From contig NC_041751.1 in assembly GCF_004115215.2 (NCBI RefSeq), forward strand, positions 33,185,958 to 33,249,957: a DNA stretch of 64,000 bases, written 5' to 3'. Below, one piece after another: positions 22,080 to 32,075 of this stretch; within the stretch, counting starts at the first letter, position 1; every line of letters starts with the position of its first letter. This DNA is from Ornithorhynchus anatinus (lineage: Eukaryota; Chordata; Mammalia; Monotremata; Ornithorhynchidae). Both the position numbers and the translations under genes were made by a program. The notes under the pieces are model-generated. The model saw only the letters and a program-made list of their open reading frames with translations, ran no database searches and was not told the DNA's origin.

Positions 22080-24480
22080 GTAGTGTGGCCCAGTGGGTGG
22101 AGCACGGGCCTGGGAATCACTGGGATGCGGGTTCTAATCTCTATTCTGTCACTCATCTGCTGCGTGGCCTTGGGCAAATTACTTCACTTCTCTCTGCCTC
22201 AGTTCTCTCTTCTGTAAAATGGGGGTTAAGACCGTGGGACACGGATGGCGTCCGGTGTGATTATCTTATATTTTGCTCAGTGTTTAGTAAAGCGCCTGAA
22301 ACACGGTAAGCTCGTTGTGGGCAGGGAATGTGTCTGTCTATTGTTACTGCGTACTCTCCCAAGCGCTTAGTAGAGTAAGCGCTCAATAAATATGACTGAC
22401 ATAGTAAGTGCTTAATAAATACCATTTTTAAAAAAAAACACAACCAGCTCCTCTCACACCAACCTACTTCCTGCATCTTCCTCCGAGCCAACCCTCTCCT
22501 CTTGGTCCCCTCCCTGAAACTCCCTCCCTACTCCTATTTGACAGGCCACCGCTCTCTCCATTTTCAAAGCCCTGCAAAAATTATATTTTCTCTAAGAAGC
22601 CTTCTCTAGCTTCTCAACTCGCCACTTGATTCTCCTTCTCTTTGGTGTCTTGTCTTCAAACCCCCTAAAACACTCTGATTCTCACCCCAAGCCCAAAGCG
22701 CTTAGGCACAGCCATCCAACAGTCGGTGGTATTTATTACGGGCCCTGCATTCTAATCCTGACTTCCCACTTGTCTGCTGCGTAACCTTGGGTGAGTCACT
22801 TACCTTTTCGGTGCCTCAGTTTGCTCAACTGCAAAATGGGGGTGTAATACCCGTTTCCCTCTCCTACGCAGACCGTGAGCCCCATGTGGGATCGTATCAC
22901 ATCTACCCCAGTAAAGTGCTTAACAAATACCGTTATTATTATTGAGAGAGTAGGAAAAGCAGCTTGGCTTAGTGGCAAGAGCCCGGGGCTTGGGAGTCAG
23001 AGGGCATAGCCGGGGAAGGCCTCTTGGAGGAGATGTGATTTTAATAAGGCTTTGAAGGTGGGGAGAGTGGTTATCTGGCATAGATAGAGTGGGAGAGACT
23101 TCCAGGTCAGAGGGAGGGTGCGGAAAAGGGGCGAGAGGTGAGCTAAACGAGATCGGGGTGCAGCGAGGAAGCTGGGAAACACTCTTCTGAGCACTGGGGC
23201 GGTTAGAGTTTAATCAGGTTGGACACAGAGAGGTAAAATAGGAGTCGGTGAGCCCATCGAGTGTTTTAAAGCTAATGCTAAGAAGTTTCTGTTCAATGCA
23301 GCGGTGGACGGGCAACCACCGAAGCAAGACCTTAGTACAGAGCTGATGTATCTAGCCATTATTGATTTATTTACATCAATATCTGTCTCTCCGTCTAAAC
23401 TGTAAGTTCACTGTGGGCAGGGGACGTGCCTACCAAGTCTTCTATTCTACTCTCTCAAGCACTTAGTACTGTACTCTGCACACAGTAGTCACTCAGTAAA
23501 TACAACTGATTGATTGATTGATTGATTGATTAGGAGCCACAGGTTTTCACCCATGAAGAGTCTTCTCCCAGGACTTCCATTTTCCCATTCGCGGGCTTTT
23601 GCAAGAGAGCCCCGTGGCCATTACACCGGACCATGTCCCACCTGAGGTTTGCAGGAATAAAAACTCCATTTTTAATCATGACGTGTAAAATCTTTGCCCT
23701 CTCAGAATGGCTTCTGATGGCTCATATTAATAATAACAATAACTGCGGTATCTGTTGAGCACTAACTACGTGCCAGTCACTGTACTAAGGGCCGGGGTGG
23801 ACACAAGCAAATCGGGCTGGACACAGTCCCTGTTCCGCATGGGGGCTCACAGTCTCCATCTCCATTTTACAGTTGAGGTAACTGAGGCACGGAGAAGTGA
23901 AGCGACAGGCTTAAGGTCACTTAGGTGGCGATTGGCTGGGAGGATTGTGGCAGAGAGAGGCATCCATCCAGCCCACATCTCTCTGTATCCCCGCATCCTA
24001 TCTCATCTCCAGTGACCTCTCACCCAAAACCTGCCTCTGACCAGGAACTCTCTCCCCCACCATATACACCAGGCCGCCGCTCTCCCCACCTTCCGAGGCT
24101 TATTAAAAAGCCCATCTCCTCCAAGAGGCCTTCCCTGATTAAGCCCTCTTTTCTCGGACTCCCTTTCCCTTCTACCTCACCTATGAGCTTGCCTCTGTAC
24201 CCTTTAAACACTTACTAGTCACCCCTCCTTCTACCCTACAGTATTTCCCAAGAGATCCCAGATTTATTCATTTAGATTAATGTCCGCATCCCCCTCTAAT
24301 CTGAAGGTACTCTGTGGGCAGGGAACAGGTCCGTCAACTTGGTGATAGAGTACTCTCCCACGTGCTTAGTACAGATCTCAATTGAAAACATTTACTGATT
24401 GATTGACGCCTTAATTGGATGGTCAGTGAACTCTCTTTGTCTCTCTTAATTTCTCCATCTTCTCCATTCCAGATTGCTCT
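22080..24480. repeat. Repeat content of the predicted intron of V1R gene 3
   Basis: A Mon1 (+) at 22080-22439 carries an inserted L2 tail at about 22305-22395. The same Mon1 follows the module in all plus-strand units, so it predates the array. Then come L2 3' fragments (22440-22720), Mon1 (+, 22730-22945), antisense L2 3' UTR (about 23000-23320), sense L2 tail (23340-23530), antisense Mon1 (23725-23935) and a sense L2 3' end (about 23960-24405) that ends about 80 bp before the splice acceptor. Confidence 0.6.
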
Positions 24481-24520
24481 ACAGGAAGGCCCCTCTGATT
24501 CTAATTGACAGGTCGAGTGG

Positions 24521-25450
24521 ATGAACGCCACCGACCTCTCCTTTGGGATGGTGTTTCTGTTACAGATCAGCGTCGGGATCTCGGTGAATCTATTCCTCTT
24601 CCTCTTCTATTCCTACATGGCCACTGCCAGCCGCAAGTCCAGCCCCTCAGACTTGATCCTCATCCATCTGGCCTTCTCCAACGCCGTCATCCTCCTCAGC
24701 TTTGGACTCCCGGAGACCCTGTCGGCTTGGGGACTGAGAAATTTCCTCAGCGACGGCGGATGTAAAATCCTCATGTACGTGTTTCGAGTGGCCCGGGGCC
24801 TGTCCATCTGCAGCACCTGCCTGCTGAGCGTCTTCCAGGCCGTCACCATCAGCCCCGGCACCTCCCGGTGGGCCCGGATCAAAGCCAGGCTGCCCGGGTG
24901 CATCCTTCCCTCCTGCCTCCTGTCCTGGGGCCTCAGTCTGCTCGTAGATTTCGACAGTCTGTTCAACATCACGGGCCCCCGCAACAGCAGCGTCTTCAGA
25001 ATCATGTTGGATCTCAAATATTGTTCGAAGGTCAGTGACGGCGCGGAAATCTCCCTGCTCATCGCCGTCGTTCTTTCCTTCCGGGATCTGTTCTTCGTGG
25101 TTCTCATGAGCTTGGCCAGCGGCTACATGGTGTTTGTTCTGCACAGGCACCACCGGCGGGTCCGACACCTCCACGGGCCCGGACGCTCCCCCGGGGAGAC
25201 GCCCGAGGTCAGGGCGGCCAAGAGGGTGGTGGCCCTGGTCACCCTCTACGTCCTCCTCTACGGGCGGCAGTCCATCATGCTGAGCGTCTTTCTAAACCGG
25301 AAGGAAAAGTCTCCTTTGCTGATGAGCAGCCACCTGGTGTTTTCAATCGCCTTCTCCTCCGTGAGTCCGCTCCTGATGCTTCACAGCGACCGCAGAATAA
25401 GGACAATCTGGAAAAGGGAATCCGTTGGTTCCCGTGTGAATTCCTCATAG
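24521..25450 (+). CDS. Vomeronasal type-1 receptor, gene 3
   Basis: Intact 309-residue seven-transmembrane V1R, a G-protein-coupled pheromone or small-molecule receptor of the vomeronasal organ. Membrane segments lie near residues 9-30, 44-62, 82-106, 127-147, 176-206, 234-256 and 267-287. Conserved Cys81 and Cys168 can pair. Sequons are N2 (NAT), N149 (NIT) and N155 (NSS). TM3 ends with the family text STCLLSVFQAVTISP. The start is the first ATG of the coding exon, 36 bases after the predicted acceptor ctacag at 24479-24484. TM5 carries EISLLIAVVLSFRDLFFVV, shared with gene 9 but not with genes 4-8, while the C-terminal text and 3' flank match gene 7. The gene therefore looks mosaic. The ligand is unknown. 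Confidence 0.95.
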   Translation: MNATDLSFGMVFLLQISVGISVNLFLFLFYSYMATASRKSSPSDLILIHLAFSNAVILLSFGLPETLSAWGLRNFLSDGGCKILMYVFRVARGLSICSTCLLSVFQAVTISPGTSRWARIKARLPGCILPSCLLSWGLSLLVDFDSLFNITGPRNSSVFRIMLDLKYCSKVSDGAEISLLIAVVLSFRDLFFVVLMSLASGYMVFVLHRHHRRVRHLHGPGRSPGETPEVRAAKRVVALVTLYVLLYGRQSIMLSVFLNRKEKSPLLMSSHLVFSIAFSSVSPLLMLHSDRRIRTIWKRESVGSRVNSS

Positions 25451-26095
25451 AATTCCAGGGAAGCTGCCTGCCTTCCCAAAGAGAATCCCTAGTGGAATTC
25501 CAGAGGGGACCAGATATCTCGATTTGGGGAGCACCGTGCTGATGTTGGGGGTTCTGGCCCGGGTCCCACAGCCCCGCTGGCTCTCCCATAATGGCTCCCT
25601 GCTAACAGCGGCTGTCCTGCCCTTGCCCAGTTCCGGTGACGCCGGAAACTCCCTTTACCAAACGGGAAAAAGCATCATCATCGTCATCTAATATTTGTGA
25701 ATATAAATCTGCCTCAAACAGAGACTCCTCACCATCGGCTTTAAAGTGCTCATTCACCTGACTCGCTTCTAACTCATCTCGCTACTCTCCTCTTTACGGT
25801 GCAGCCCACGCACTTTGTTCTCCTAACGTTAACCTGGACTGGAAGCTCATTGTGGGCGGGGAATGTGTCTGTTTATTGTTATATCGTACTCTCTCAAGTG
25901 CTTGATACAGTAGCCAGACAGTAAGCACTTAATAAATATTGTGGACTGAGTGACTGAACGTCTCCGTTGTATTGAACTCTCCCAAACGTTTAATACAGCG
26001 CTCAGTGGAATGTGTGTGTTCTATTGTACTCTCCCAAGAGCTTAGTAGAGAGCCCTGCACATGGCAAGCACTCAATAAATGCCACAGATTGATCG
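25451..26095 (+). repeat. 3' flank of gene 3 with L2-derived tails and poly-A signal
   Basis: About 380 bp conserved downstream of all array genes (attccaggg, ctcccataatggctccctg, a catcatcatcgtcatct run) is followed by about three successive L2 tails. The first contains AATAAA at 25931-25936, roughly 480 bp after the stop, and is the nearest plausible poly-A signal I found. Use of this signal by the receptor is an inference. Confidence 0.5.
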
Positions 26096-26099
26096 TATT

Positions 26100-26430
26100 G
26101 GCACCTTTAAGCGATGGCTTCTCCGATGGACGACCAGCAGCAGGTGATTGTAGGGACACCAAGGGCTCATCCAGTGCCAACTCTGGTGGGATGAGGGGGA
26201 ATCCTGTTATTTCCAGGGTATCCCAGCAGGCCCGTCACACCGGATTAATGCTCACAGACCTACGCACCTGCTAATCGCCCCCCGAGGGAGGGGGAGAGAC
26301 GGGAAGAGCAGCTGATAAATGCTGCCTCCGACGCATCCTACCCGAATCGGACTCCCCGTGAACTTCCCTCCCTGACGGCGCGAGCACTGGAGAATCGTGA
26401 GTAGGATAAAATCACCTCTCTGATCGTGGC
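26100..26430 (+). promoter_or_regulatory. V1R upstream module E4 of gene 4
   Basis: Module with CCGGATTAATGC at about 26240, CTAATCG, Olf/EBF-like core at 26280-26289, CAGCTGATAAATGCTGCC and donor GTGAGTAGG at 26397. It is almost identical to E3 for about 300 bp. The implied intron is 26397-30166, about 3.8 kb. Confidence 0.7.
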
Positions 26431-27034
26431 ATTTCAGGGGTTTCCATAGGAAATCTGAGGCTTCTAGAGAAGTAGTGTGGCCCAGTGGGTGGAGCACGGA
26501 CCTGGAAATCAGTGGGACGTGGGTTCTAATCCCTATTCTGTCACTTATCCGCTCCGTGGCCTCGGTCAAATCACTTCACTTCTCTCGGCCTCAGCTCCCT
26601 CTTCCGTAAAATGGGGATTAAGACTGTGGGACCTGAGCTGTTTCCAACCTGATTATCTTGTATCTTGCCCCGTGGTTAGTATGGTGCTCGGCACATAGCA
26701 AGTGCTTAACAAATACCATTTAGAAAAACGCACACGCAGCCGGCTCCTCTAAAACTCATCGACTTTCTCCCGACCGCTTCCTCCTGGACTCCGGCCTGCA
26801 ACTCCCTTCCCACTCCTATCTGACAGACCGCCACTCTCCCCGGCCAAAATCTCCACTATGAAAATCCTATCGCCTCTGAAAAGCCTTCTCTGACTGCTCA
26901 ACCTTTCTCACCTCCCCGCTCGATTCTCTTTCCCTTTGGTGTCTCGTCTTCAATATCCACTTCAAGCAGTTTGATCCTCATCCCAACCCAGAAGCACTCA
27001 TGTGCATCCATCCATACAGCAATCAGTGGTATTT

Positions 27035-27064
27035 ATTGCATTCTAATTCTAATTAGAATGCAAT
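27035..27064. repeat. Perfect inverted repeat, 14-bp arms, 2-bp spacer
   Basis: Left arm ATTGCATTCTAATT, spacer CT, right arm AATTAGAATGCAAT. It lies where a Mon1 has a local expansion of the phrase attctaattctacattctaa. Equivalent positions in the other array units lack it. Confidence 0.85.
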
Positions 27065-27555
27065 TCTACATTCTAATTCTACATTCTAATCCCGGCTCTG
27101 CCGCTTGTCTGCTGTGTTACCTTGGGTAACTCTCTTATCTTTACCGTGTCTCAGTTCCCTCATCTGCAGAATGGGAATTTAATACCTGTTCCTCCTACTT
27201 GGGCTGTGAGGCCCCTGTGGGATCTGATAATCTCATATCTACCCCAGCACTCAGTACAGTGCCGGACACACGGTAGACGCTTAACGATTTCCGTTATCAT
27301 TCTTATGATTACTGCGAGGCGGTACGATACAGGAGAGTTGCTAGACACATTCCCCGCATTCAAGCAACTTACATTCTAGAGGGGGAGACAGGCATTAATA
27401 TATATAAATTATAAACTTGTACATAGAGGCTGTGGGACTAGGGGTGAGGTGAGCATCAAGTGCTTAAAGGATAATAATAATTGTGGTATCTGTTTTTAGC
27501 ACTTACTATGTGCCAGGGACTGTACTAAGCACTGAGGTAGACACAAGGTAATTGG

Positions 27556-27810
27556 GTTAATAATAATGGTGGTATTTGTTAAGCGCTTACTATGTGCAAA
27601 GTACTGTTCTAAGCGCTGGGGGATACAGGGTGATCAGATTGTCCCACGTGGGGCTCACAGTTTTAATCCCCATTTTACAGATGAGGTATCTGAGGCCCAG
27701 AGAAGTTAAGTGACTTGCCCACGGTCACACAGCTGACAAGTGGCAGAGCCTGGAGTCGAACCCATGACCTCTGACTCCGGAGCCCAGGCTCTTTCCAGTG
27801 AGCCACGCCC
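27556..27810 (-). mobile_element. Young Mon1 SINE inserted into an older Mon1
   Basis: A near full-length antisense Mon1 begins with ataatggtggtatttgtta and ends with ccagtgagccacgc. It interrupts an older antisense Mon1 whose two parts lie at about 27470-27556 and 27808-27990. The same older Mon1 is uninterrupted in units 5-7, so the insertion is private to the gene 4 unit or was lost elsewhere. Confidence 0.75.
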
Positions 27811-28249
27811 TGTCCCACATAGGGCTCACCGCCTTCATCTCCATTTTACAGATGTGGAAACTGAGGCACAGAGAAGTATAGTAACTTGGCCCAGATCAAA
27901 CAGCAGACGTGGCAGAGCTGGGATTGGAGCCCATGTCCTTCTGACACCCAGGCCCGTGCGCTAGCCGCTAAGCCACCCTGCTTCTGATAAGATCCAAGTG
28001 CAGGGCAGAGACACAAGGGAGAGGGAATTGGGGGATAGAGGGCTTAATCGGGGAAGACCTCTTGGGGAAGAGGTGATTTTAATAAGGTTTGGAAGGTGGG
28101 AGAGTGGTGGTCTGGCGTATTTGGAGGGGGAGGGAAGTCCAGGTCAAAGGGAGGAGTCGGGAGACGGGTCAGTGGTGAGATCGGGTCACAGTGAGTGAGC
28201 TGGCACTCGAAGAGCAAAATGGATGGGCTGGTCTGAAGTAGGAGATCGG

Positions 28250-28283
<34 letters not shown>

Positions 28284-28784
28284 ACTTGTTAAGAGCTTAC
28301 TATGTGGCTAGCTCTGTTCTGAGCCCTGGGGTAGATAAAATGTAATTAGGTAGATTGCAGTGAGGCAAGGTAGGAGGGGGTGAGCTGATGGAGTGCTTTA
28401 AAGCCAGTGGTAAGAAGTTTCTGTTTAATGCAGAGGTGGCTGGGCCAACACTGGAGCAAGTGTTTAGTTCAGAGCCTGGGTATCTTGCCACAATTCATTT
28501 ATTTATATCAATATCTGTCTCCCCCTCTAAACTGTAAACTCATTGTATACCAGTTCTTCCATTGAACTCTCCTAAGCGCTTAGTACACAGTAAGCGCTTG
28601 AAAAATAGTTTGATTAGGAGCCATGGCTGATAACCCCTGAAGAGCTCTCTCCCAGGACTTTCATTTTCCCATTTGAGGGCTTTTGGGAGAGAGCCCCATC
28701 GCCATTACCCTGGATCATCTCCCGCTTGAGGCTTCTGAAAATAACTCCAGTTTGATCAGGAGCTGTAAAGGTTTTGCCCACTAG

Positions 28785-29630
28785 AGTCATTCATTCAACG
28801 ATATTTATTGAGCGCTTACCATGTGCAGAGTGCTGTACCAATCAGCCGGGGGAGTGCAGTACGGCAATAAATGGACACACTCCCTGCCCACAGCGAGCTC
28901 GCTTTCTAGAAGGGGAGACAGATACCAATATCTATTAATAAATTACGGATAGGTACATAAGTGCCGTGGGTCTGGGAGGGAGGATGAACAAAGGGAGCAA
29001 GTCAGGGCGATGCACCAGGGAGCGGGAGAAGAGGAAAGGGAGGCTTAGTCAGGGAAGATCTCTTAGAGGAGATGGGCCTTCGATAAGGTTTGGAAGGAAG
29101 GGAGGAGAGTAATTTGAGGAGGGAGGGCGTTCCAGGCCAGAGACGGGATGTGGGCAAGGGGTTGGCAGCAAGCTAGATGAGATGGAGAAAGAGTGAAAAG
29201 GTTGGCATCAGAGAAGCAGTGGAGTTTCTTGAGGAGTGGGGAAACATGTCCCGAACGTTACCGTAGAAAAATCATTCGGGAAGCAGAGTGAAGTATGGAT
29301 TGGAGTGGGGAGAGGAGGAAGCTGAGAGGGTCAGCAAGGAGTTTCATAGAGTAATCAAGGCGGGATAGAATAAGTGACTGCATTAACATGGCAGCAGTCT
29401 GGATGGAGAGGAAAGGGAGGATTTTAGCGGCGTTGCGAAGGTGGGGTCAGGGGGATTTAATGGTGGATTGAATACATGGGTTGCGTGAGAGAGAGGAGTC
29501 AAGGATAATGCCGAGGTTACGGCTCCTGAGACAGGAAGGATAAAGGTGTCGTCTACAGTGATGGGAAAGTGAGGGAGAACAGGGCATGGGAGGGAAGATA
29601 AGGAGCTCTCTTTTGATCACTTCCCACACT
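28785..29630 (-). mobile_element. Antisense L2 LINE 3' portion with the end of its reverse transcriptase frame
   Basis: Read on the minus strand, the region 29630 to about 29350 encodes text typical of the C-terminal end of the L2 ORF2 protein: RNLGIILDSSLSRNPCIQS, then LPFLSIQTAAMLMQSLILSR-like text. Downstream follow the L2 3' UTR and the terminal tail at 28785-28930. It is a truncated, dead LINE. A sense L2 3' end (29635-30075) abuts it in opposite orientation. Confidence 0.7.
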
Positions 29631-30202
29631 TTACTCCTCTAATGCCAACCGACTCACTGTACCTCCATCTCATCTATCTCGCCGCTGACCTCTAGCCCAC
29701 GTCCTCCTTCTGGCCCGGAAGTCCCTCCCTCTCCATATATGCCAGACTGCCACTCTCCCCACCTTCAGAGCTTTATTAAAACCACTTCTCTTCCAAGAGG
29801 CCTTCCCTGATTACACCCTCTTTCCTCCGACTCCCTCTCCTTTCTGTGTCGCCTATGCATTTGGCTCTAACTCTTTGAGCAGTTGCTATTCACCCCACCC
29901 TCGGCCCCACAGCACTTCTGTTCGTATTCCGAATTTATTCATTTATATTAACACCTGTTTCCCTACCTAAACTGGAAAGCTCACTGTGGGCAGGAGACAG
30001 GTCTACCGACTATGGTATAATGTACTCTCGCAAGCTCTGTGCACCTTAAACACTCAGTAAGAACCATCGATGAAATGATTGACCCTGGTAACGCATGTTC
30101 AGTGTACCGTCTTTGTCTCTATCTCTCTTGATCTCTCCATCTTCTCCATCTCACATTGTTCTACAGGAAACCTCCTCTAGTTCTAACCGAAAGGTCGGGT
30201 GG

Positions 30203-31132
30203 ATGAACGCCACCGAGCTCTCCTTTGGGATCGCGTTTCTATTACAGATCGGCATCGGGATCTCGGTGAATCTATTCCTCTTCCTCTTTTATTCCCGCAC
30301 GGTCACTGCCAGCCGCAAGGTCAGCCCCTCAGACTTGATCCTCATCCATCTGGCCTTCTCCAACGCCGTCATCCTCCTCACCTTTGGACTCCCGGAGACC
30401 CTGTCGGCTTGGGGACTGAGAAATTTCCTCAGCGACGGCGGATGTAAAATCCTCATGTACGTTTTTCGAGTGGCCCGGGGCCTGTCCATCTGCAGCACCT
30501 GCCTCCTGAGCGTCTTCCAGGCCGTCACCATCAGCCCCGGGACCTCCCGGTGGGCCCGGATCAAAGCCAGGCTACCCGGGTGCATCCTTCCCTCCTGCCT
30601 CCTGTCCTGGGGCCTCAGTCTGCTCGTCGATTTAGACGCCCCGTTCAACATCACGGGCCCTCGGAACAGCAGCGTCGTCAGAATCATGTTGGATCTCAAA
30701 TACTGTTCGAAGGTCAGTGAGAGCGCGGAAACCACCCTGCTCATCGCCGTCGTGTTCTCCCTCCGCGATCTGTTCTTCGTGGGGCTCATGAGCTTGGCCA
30801 GCGGCTACATGGTTTTTGTCCTGCACAGGCACCACCGGCAGGTCCGACACCTCCACGGGCCCGGACGCTCCCCCGGCGAGACGCCCGAGGTCCGGGCGGC
30901 CAAGAGGGTGGTGGCCCTGGTCACCCTCTACGTCCTCCTCTACGGGCGGCAGTCCATCATGCTGAGCGTCTTTCTAAACAGGAAGGAAAAGTCTCCTTTG
31001 CTGATGAGCAGCCACCTGGTGTTTTCAATCGCCTTCTCCTCCGTGAGTCCGCTCCTGATGCTTCACAGCGACCGCAGAATAAGGACAATCTGGAAAAGGG
31101 AATCCGTTGGTTCCCGTGTGAATTCCTCATAG
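30203..31132 (+). CDS. Vomeronasal type-1 receptor, gene 4
   Basis: Intact 309-residue V1R with the same segment layout as gene 3: HLAFSNAVILLTF in TM2, STCLLSVFQAVTISP in TM3, NITGPRNSS in the second extracellular loop, LYVLLYGRQSIML in TM6 and SVSPLLMLHSDRR in TM7. An in-frame ATG at 30095 would add 36 residues, but it lies upstream of the conserved acceptor ctacag (30161-30166), so I start at 30203. The N2 sequon (NAT) is present. ICL3 carries RQVRHL where most copies have RRVRHL. The 3' flank is the start of the 4.3-kb unit that was copied to give genes 5 and 6. Confidence 0.95.
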   Translation: MNATELSFGIAFLLQIGIGISVNLFLFLFYSRTVTASRKVSPSDLILIHLAFSNAVILLTFGLPETLSAWGLRNFLSDGGCKILMYVFRVARGLSICSTCLLSVFQAVTISPGTSRWARIKARLPGCILPSCLLSWGLSLLVDLDAPFNITGPRNSSVVRIMLDLKYCSKVSESAETTLLIAVVFSLRDLFFVGLMSLASGYMVFVLHRHHRQVRHLHGPGRSPGETPEVRAAKRVVALVTLYVLLYGRQSIMLSVFLNRKEKSPLLMSSHLVFSIAFSSVSPLLMLHSDRRIRTIWKRESVGSRVNSS

Positions 31133-31779
31133 AATTCCAGGGAAGCTGCCTGCCTTCCCAAAGAGAATCCCTTGTGGAATTCCAGAGGGGACCAGATATG
31201 CCGATTTGGGGAGCACCGTGCTGTTGTTGGGGGTTCTGGCCCGGGTCCCACAGCCCCGCTGGCTCTCCCATAATGGCTCCCTGCTAACAGCGGCTGTCCT
31301 GCCCTTACCCAGTTCCAGACATGCGAGAAACTCCCTCTACCAACCTGGAAAAAGCATCATCATCGTCATCTAATATTTGTGAATATAAATTTGCCTCAAA
31401 CAGAGACTCCTCACCATCAGATTTAAAGCGCTCGATCACCTGGCTCGCTTGTAGCTCATCTCGCTACTCTCCTCTTTATGGCGCGGCTCACGAACCTTGC
31501 TCTTCCATCGCTAACCTGGACTGGAAGCACCTTGTGGGCAGGGAATGTGTCTGTTTATTGTTATAATGTACTCTCCAAAGCGGTCGATACGGTACTCTGC
31601 ACAGTAAGCACTTAATAAATATAACGGACTGAATGACTGAGCGTCTCTGTTGTATTGTACTCTCCCAAACGTTTAATACAGTGCTCGGGGAATGTGTGTG
31701 TTATATGGTACTCTCCCAAGAGCTTAGTACAGAGCTCTGCACACAGCAAGCACTCAATAAACGCCATCGTATTGCCACC

Positions 31780-32075
31780 TTTCGCCAGTGGTTTCTCTGA
31801 TGAACAACCAGCAGCGGGTAATTTTAGCGGGACTCGGGGTTTGGTGGGATGAGGGGGAATCCGGTTATTTCCAGGGTATCCCTGCAGGCCCGTCACACCG
31901 GATTAATGCTCACAGATCTACACACCTACTAATCGTCCCCCGAGGGAGGGGGAGAGATGAGAAGAGCAGCTGTTAAATGCTGCCTCCGACGTATCCTACC
32001 CGAGTCGGGCTCCCCGTGAACTTCCCTCCCGGACAGCATGACCACTGGAGAATCGTGAGTAGGATAAAATCATCT
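31780..32075 (+). promoter_or_regulatory. V1R upstream module E5 of gene 5
   Basis: Module with CCGGATTAATGC at about 31899, CTAATCG, Olf/EBF-like core at 31938-31947 (here TCCCCCGAGGGA), and donor GTGAGTAGG at 32055. The TATA-like site reads GTTAAATGC instead of GATAAATGC, as in E6. The implied intron is 32055-34466, about 2.4 kb. Confidence 0.7.

Larger units (their letters stand above)
26470..30160. repeat. Repeat content of the predicted intron of V1R gene 4
   Basis: Mon1 (+) 26470-26730; L2 fragment 26740-27010; Mon1 (+) about 27085-27300; antisense L2 piece 27345-27475; Mon1 (-) about 27470-27990, split by a younger Mon1 (-). Then come antisense L2 3' UTR (about 28015-28245), a (GAT)n run at 28251-28283, an antisense Mon1 start, and sense L2 tail (28490-28610). 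Next are a non-repeat block shared with units 3 and 8 (28615-28790), an antisense L2 (28785-29630) and a sense L2 3' end (29635-30075). Confidence 0.6.

Noticed and set aside
24613-25174. Open frames antisense to the V1R coding exons (about 166 codons, repeated in each copy)
   Set aside because: They recur only because the receptor genes are duplicated. They have no domain and follow the codon pattern of the sense gene.
30095-30202. N-terminal extension of V1R gene 4
   Set aside because: The upstream ATG lies in the pyrimidine-rich tract before the conserved acceptor at 30161-30166 and has no counterpart in the paralogues.
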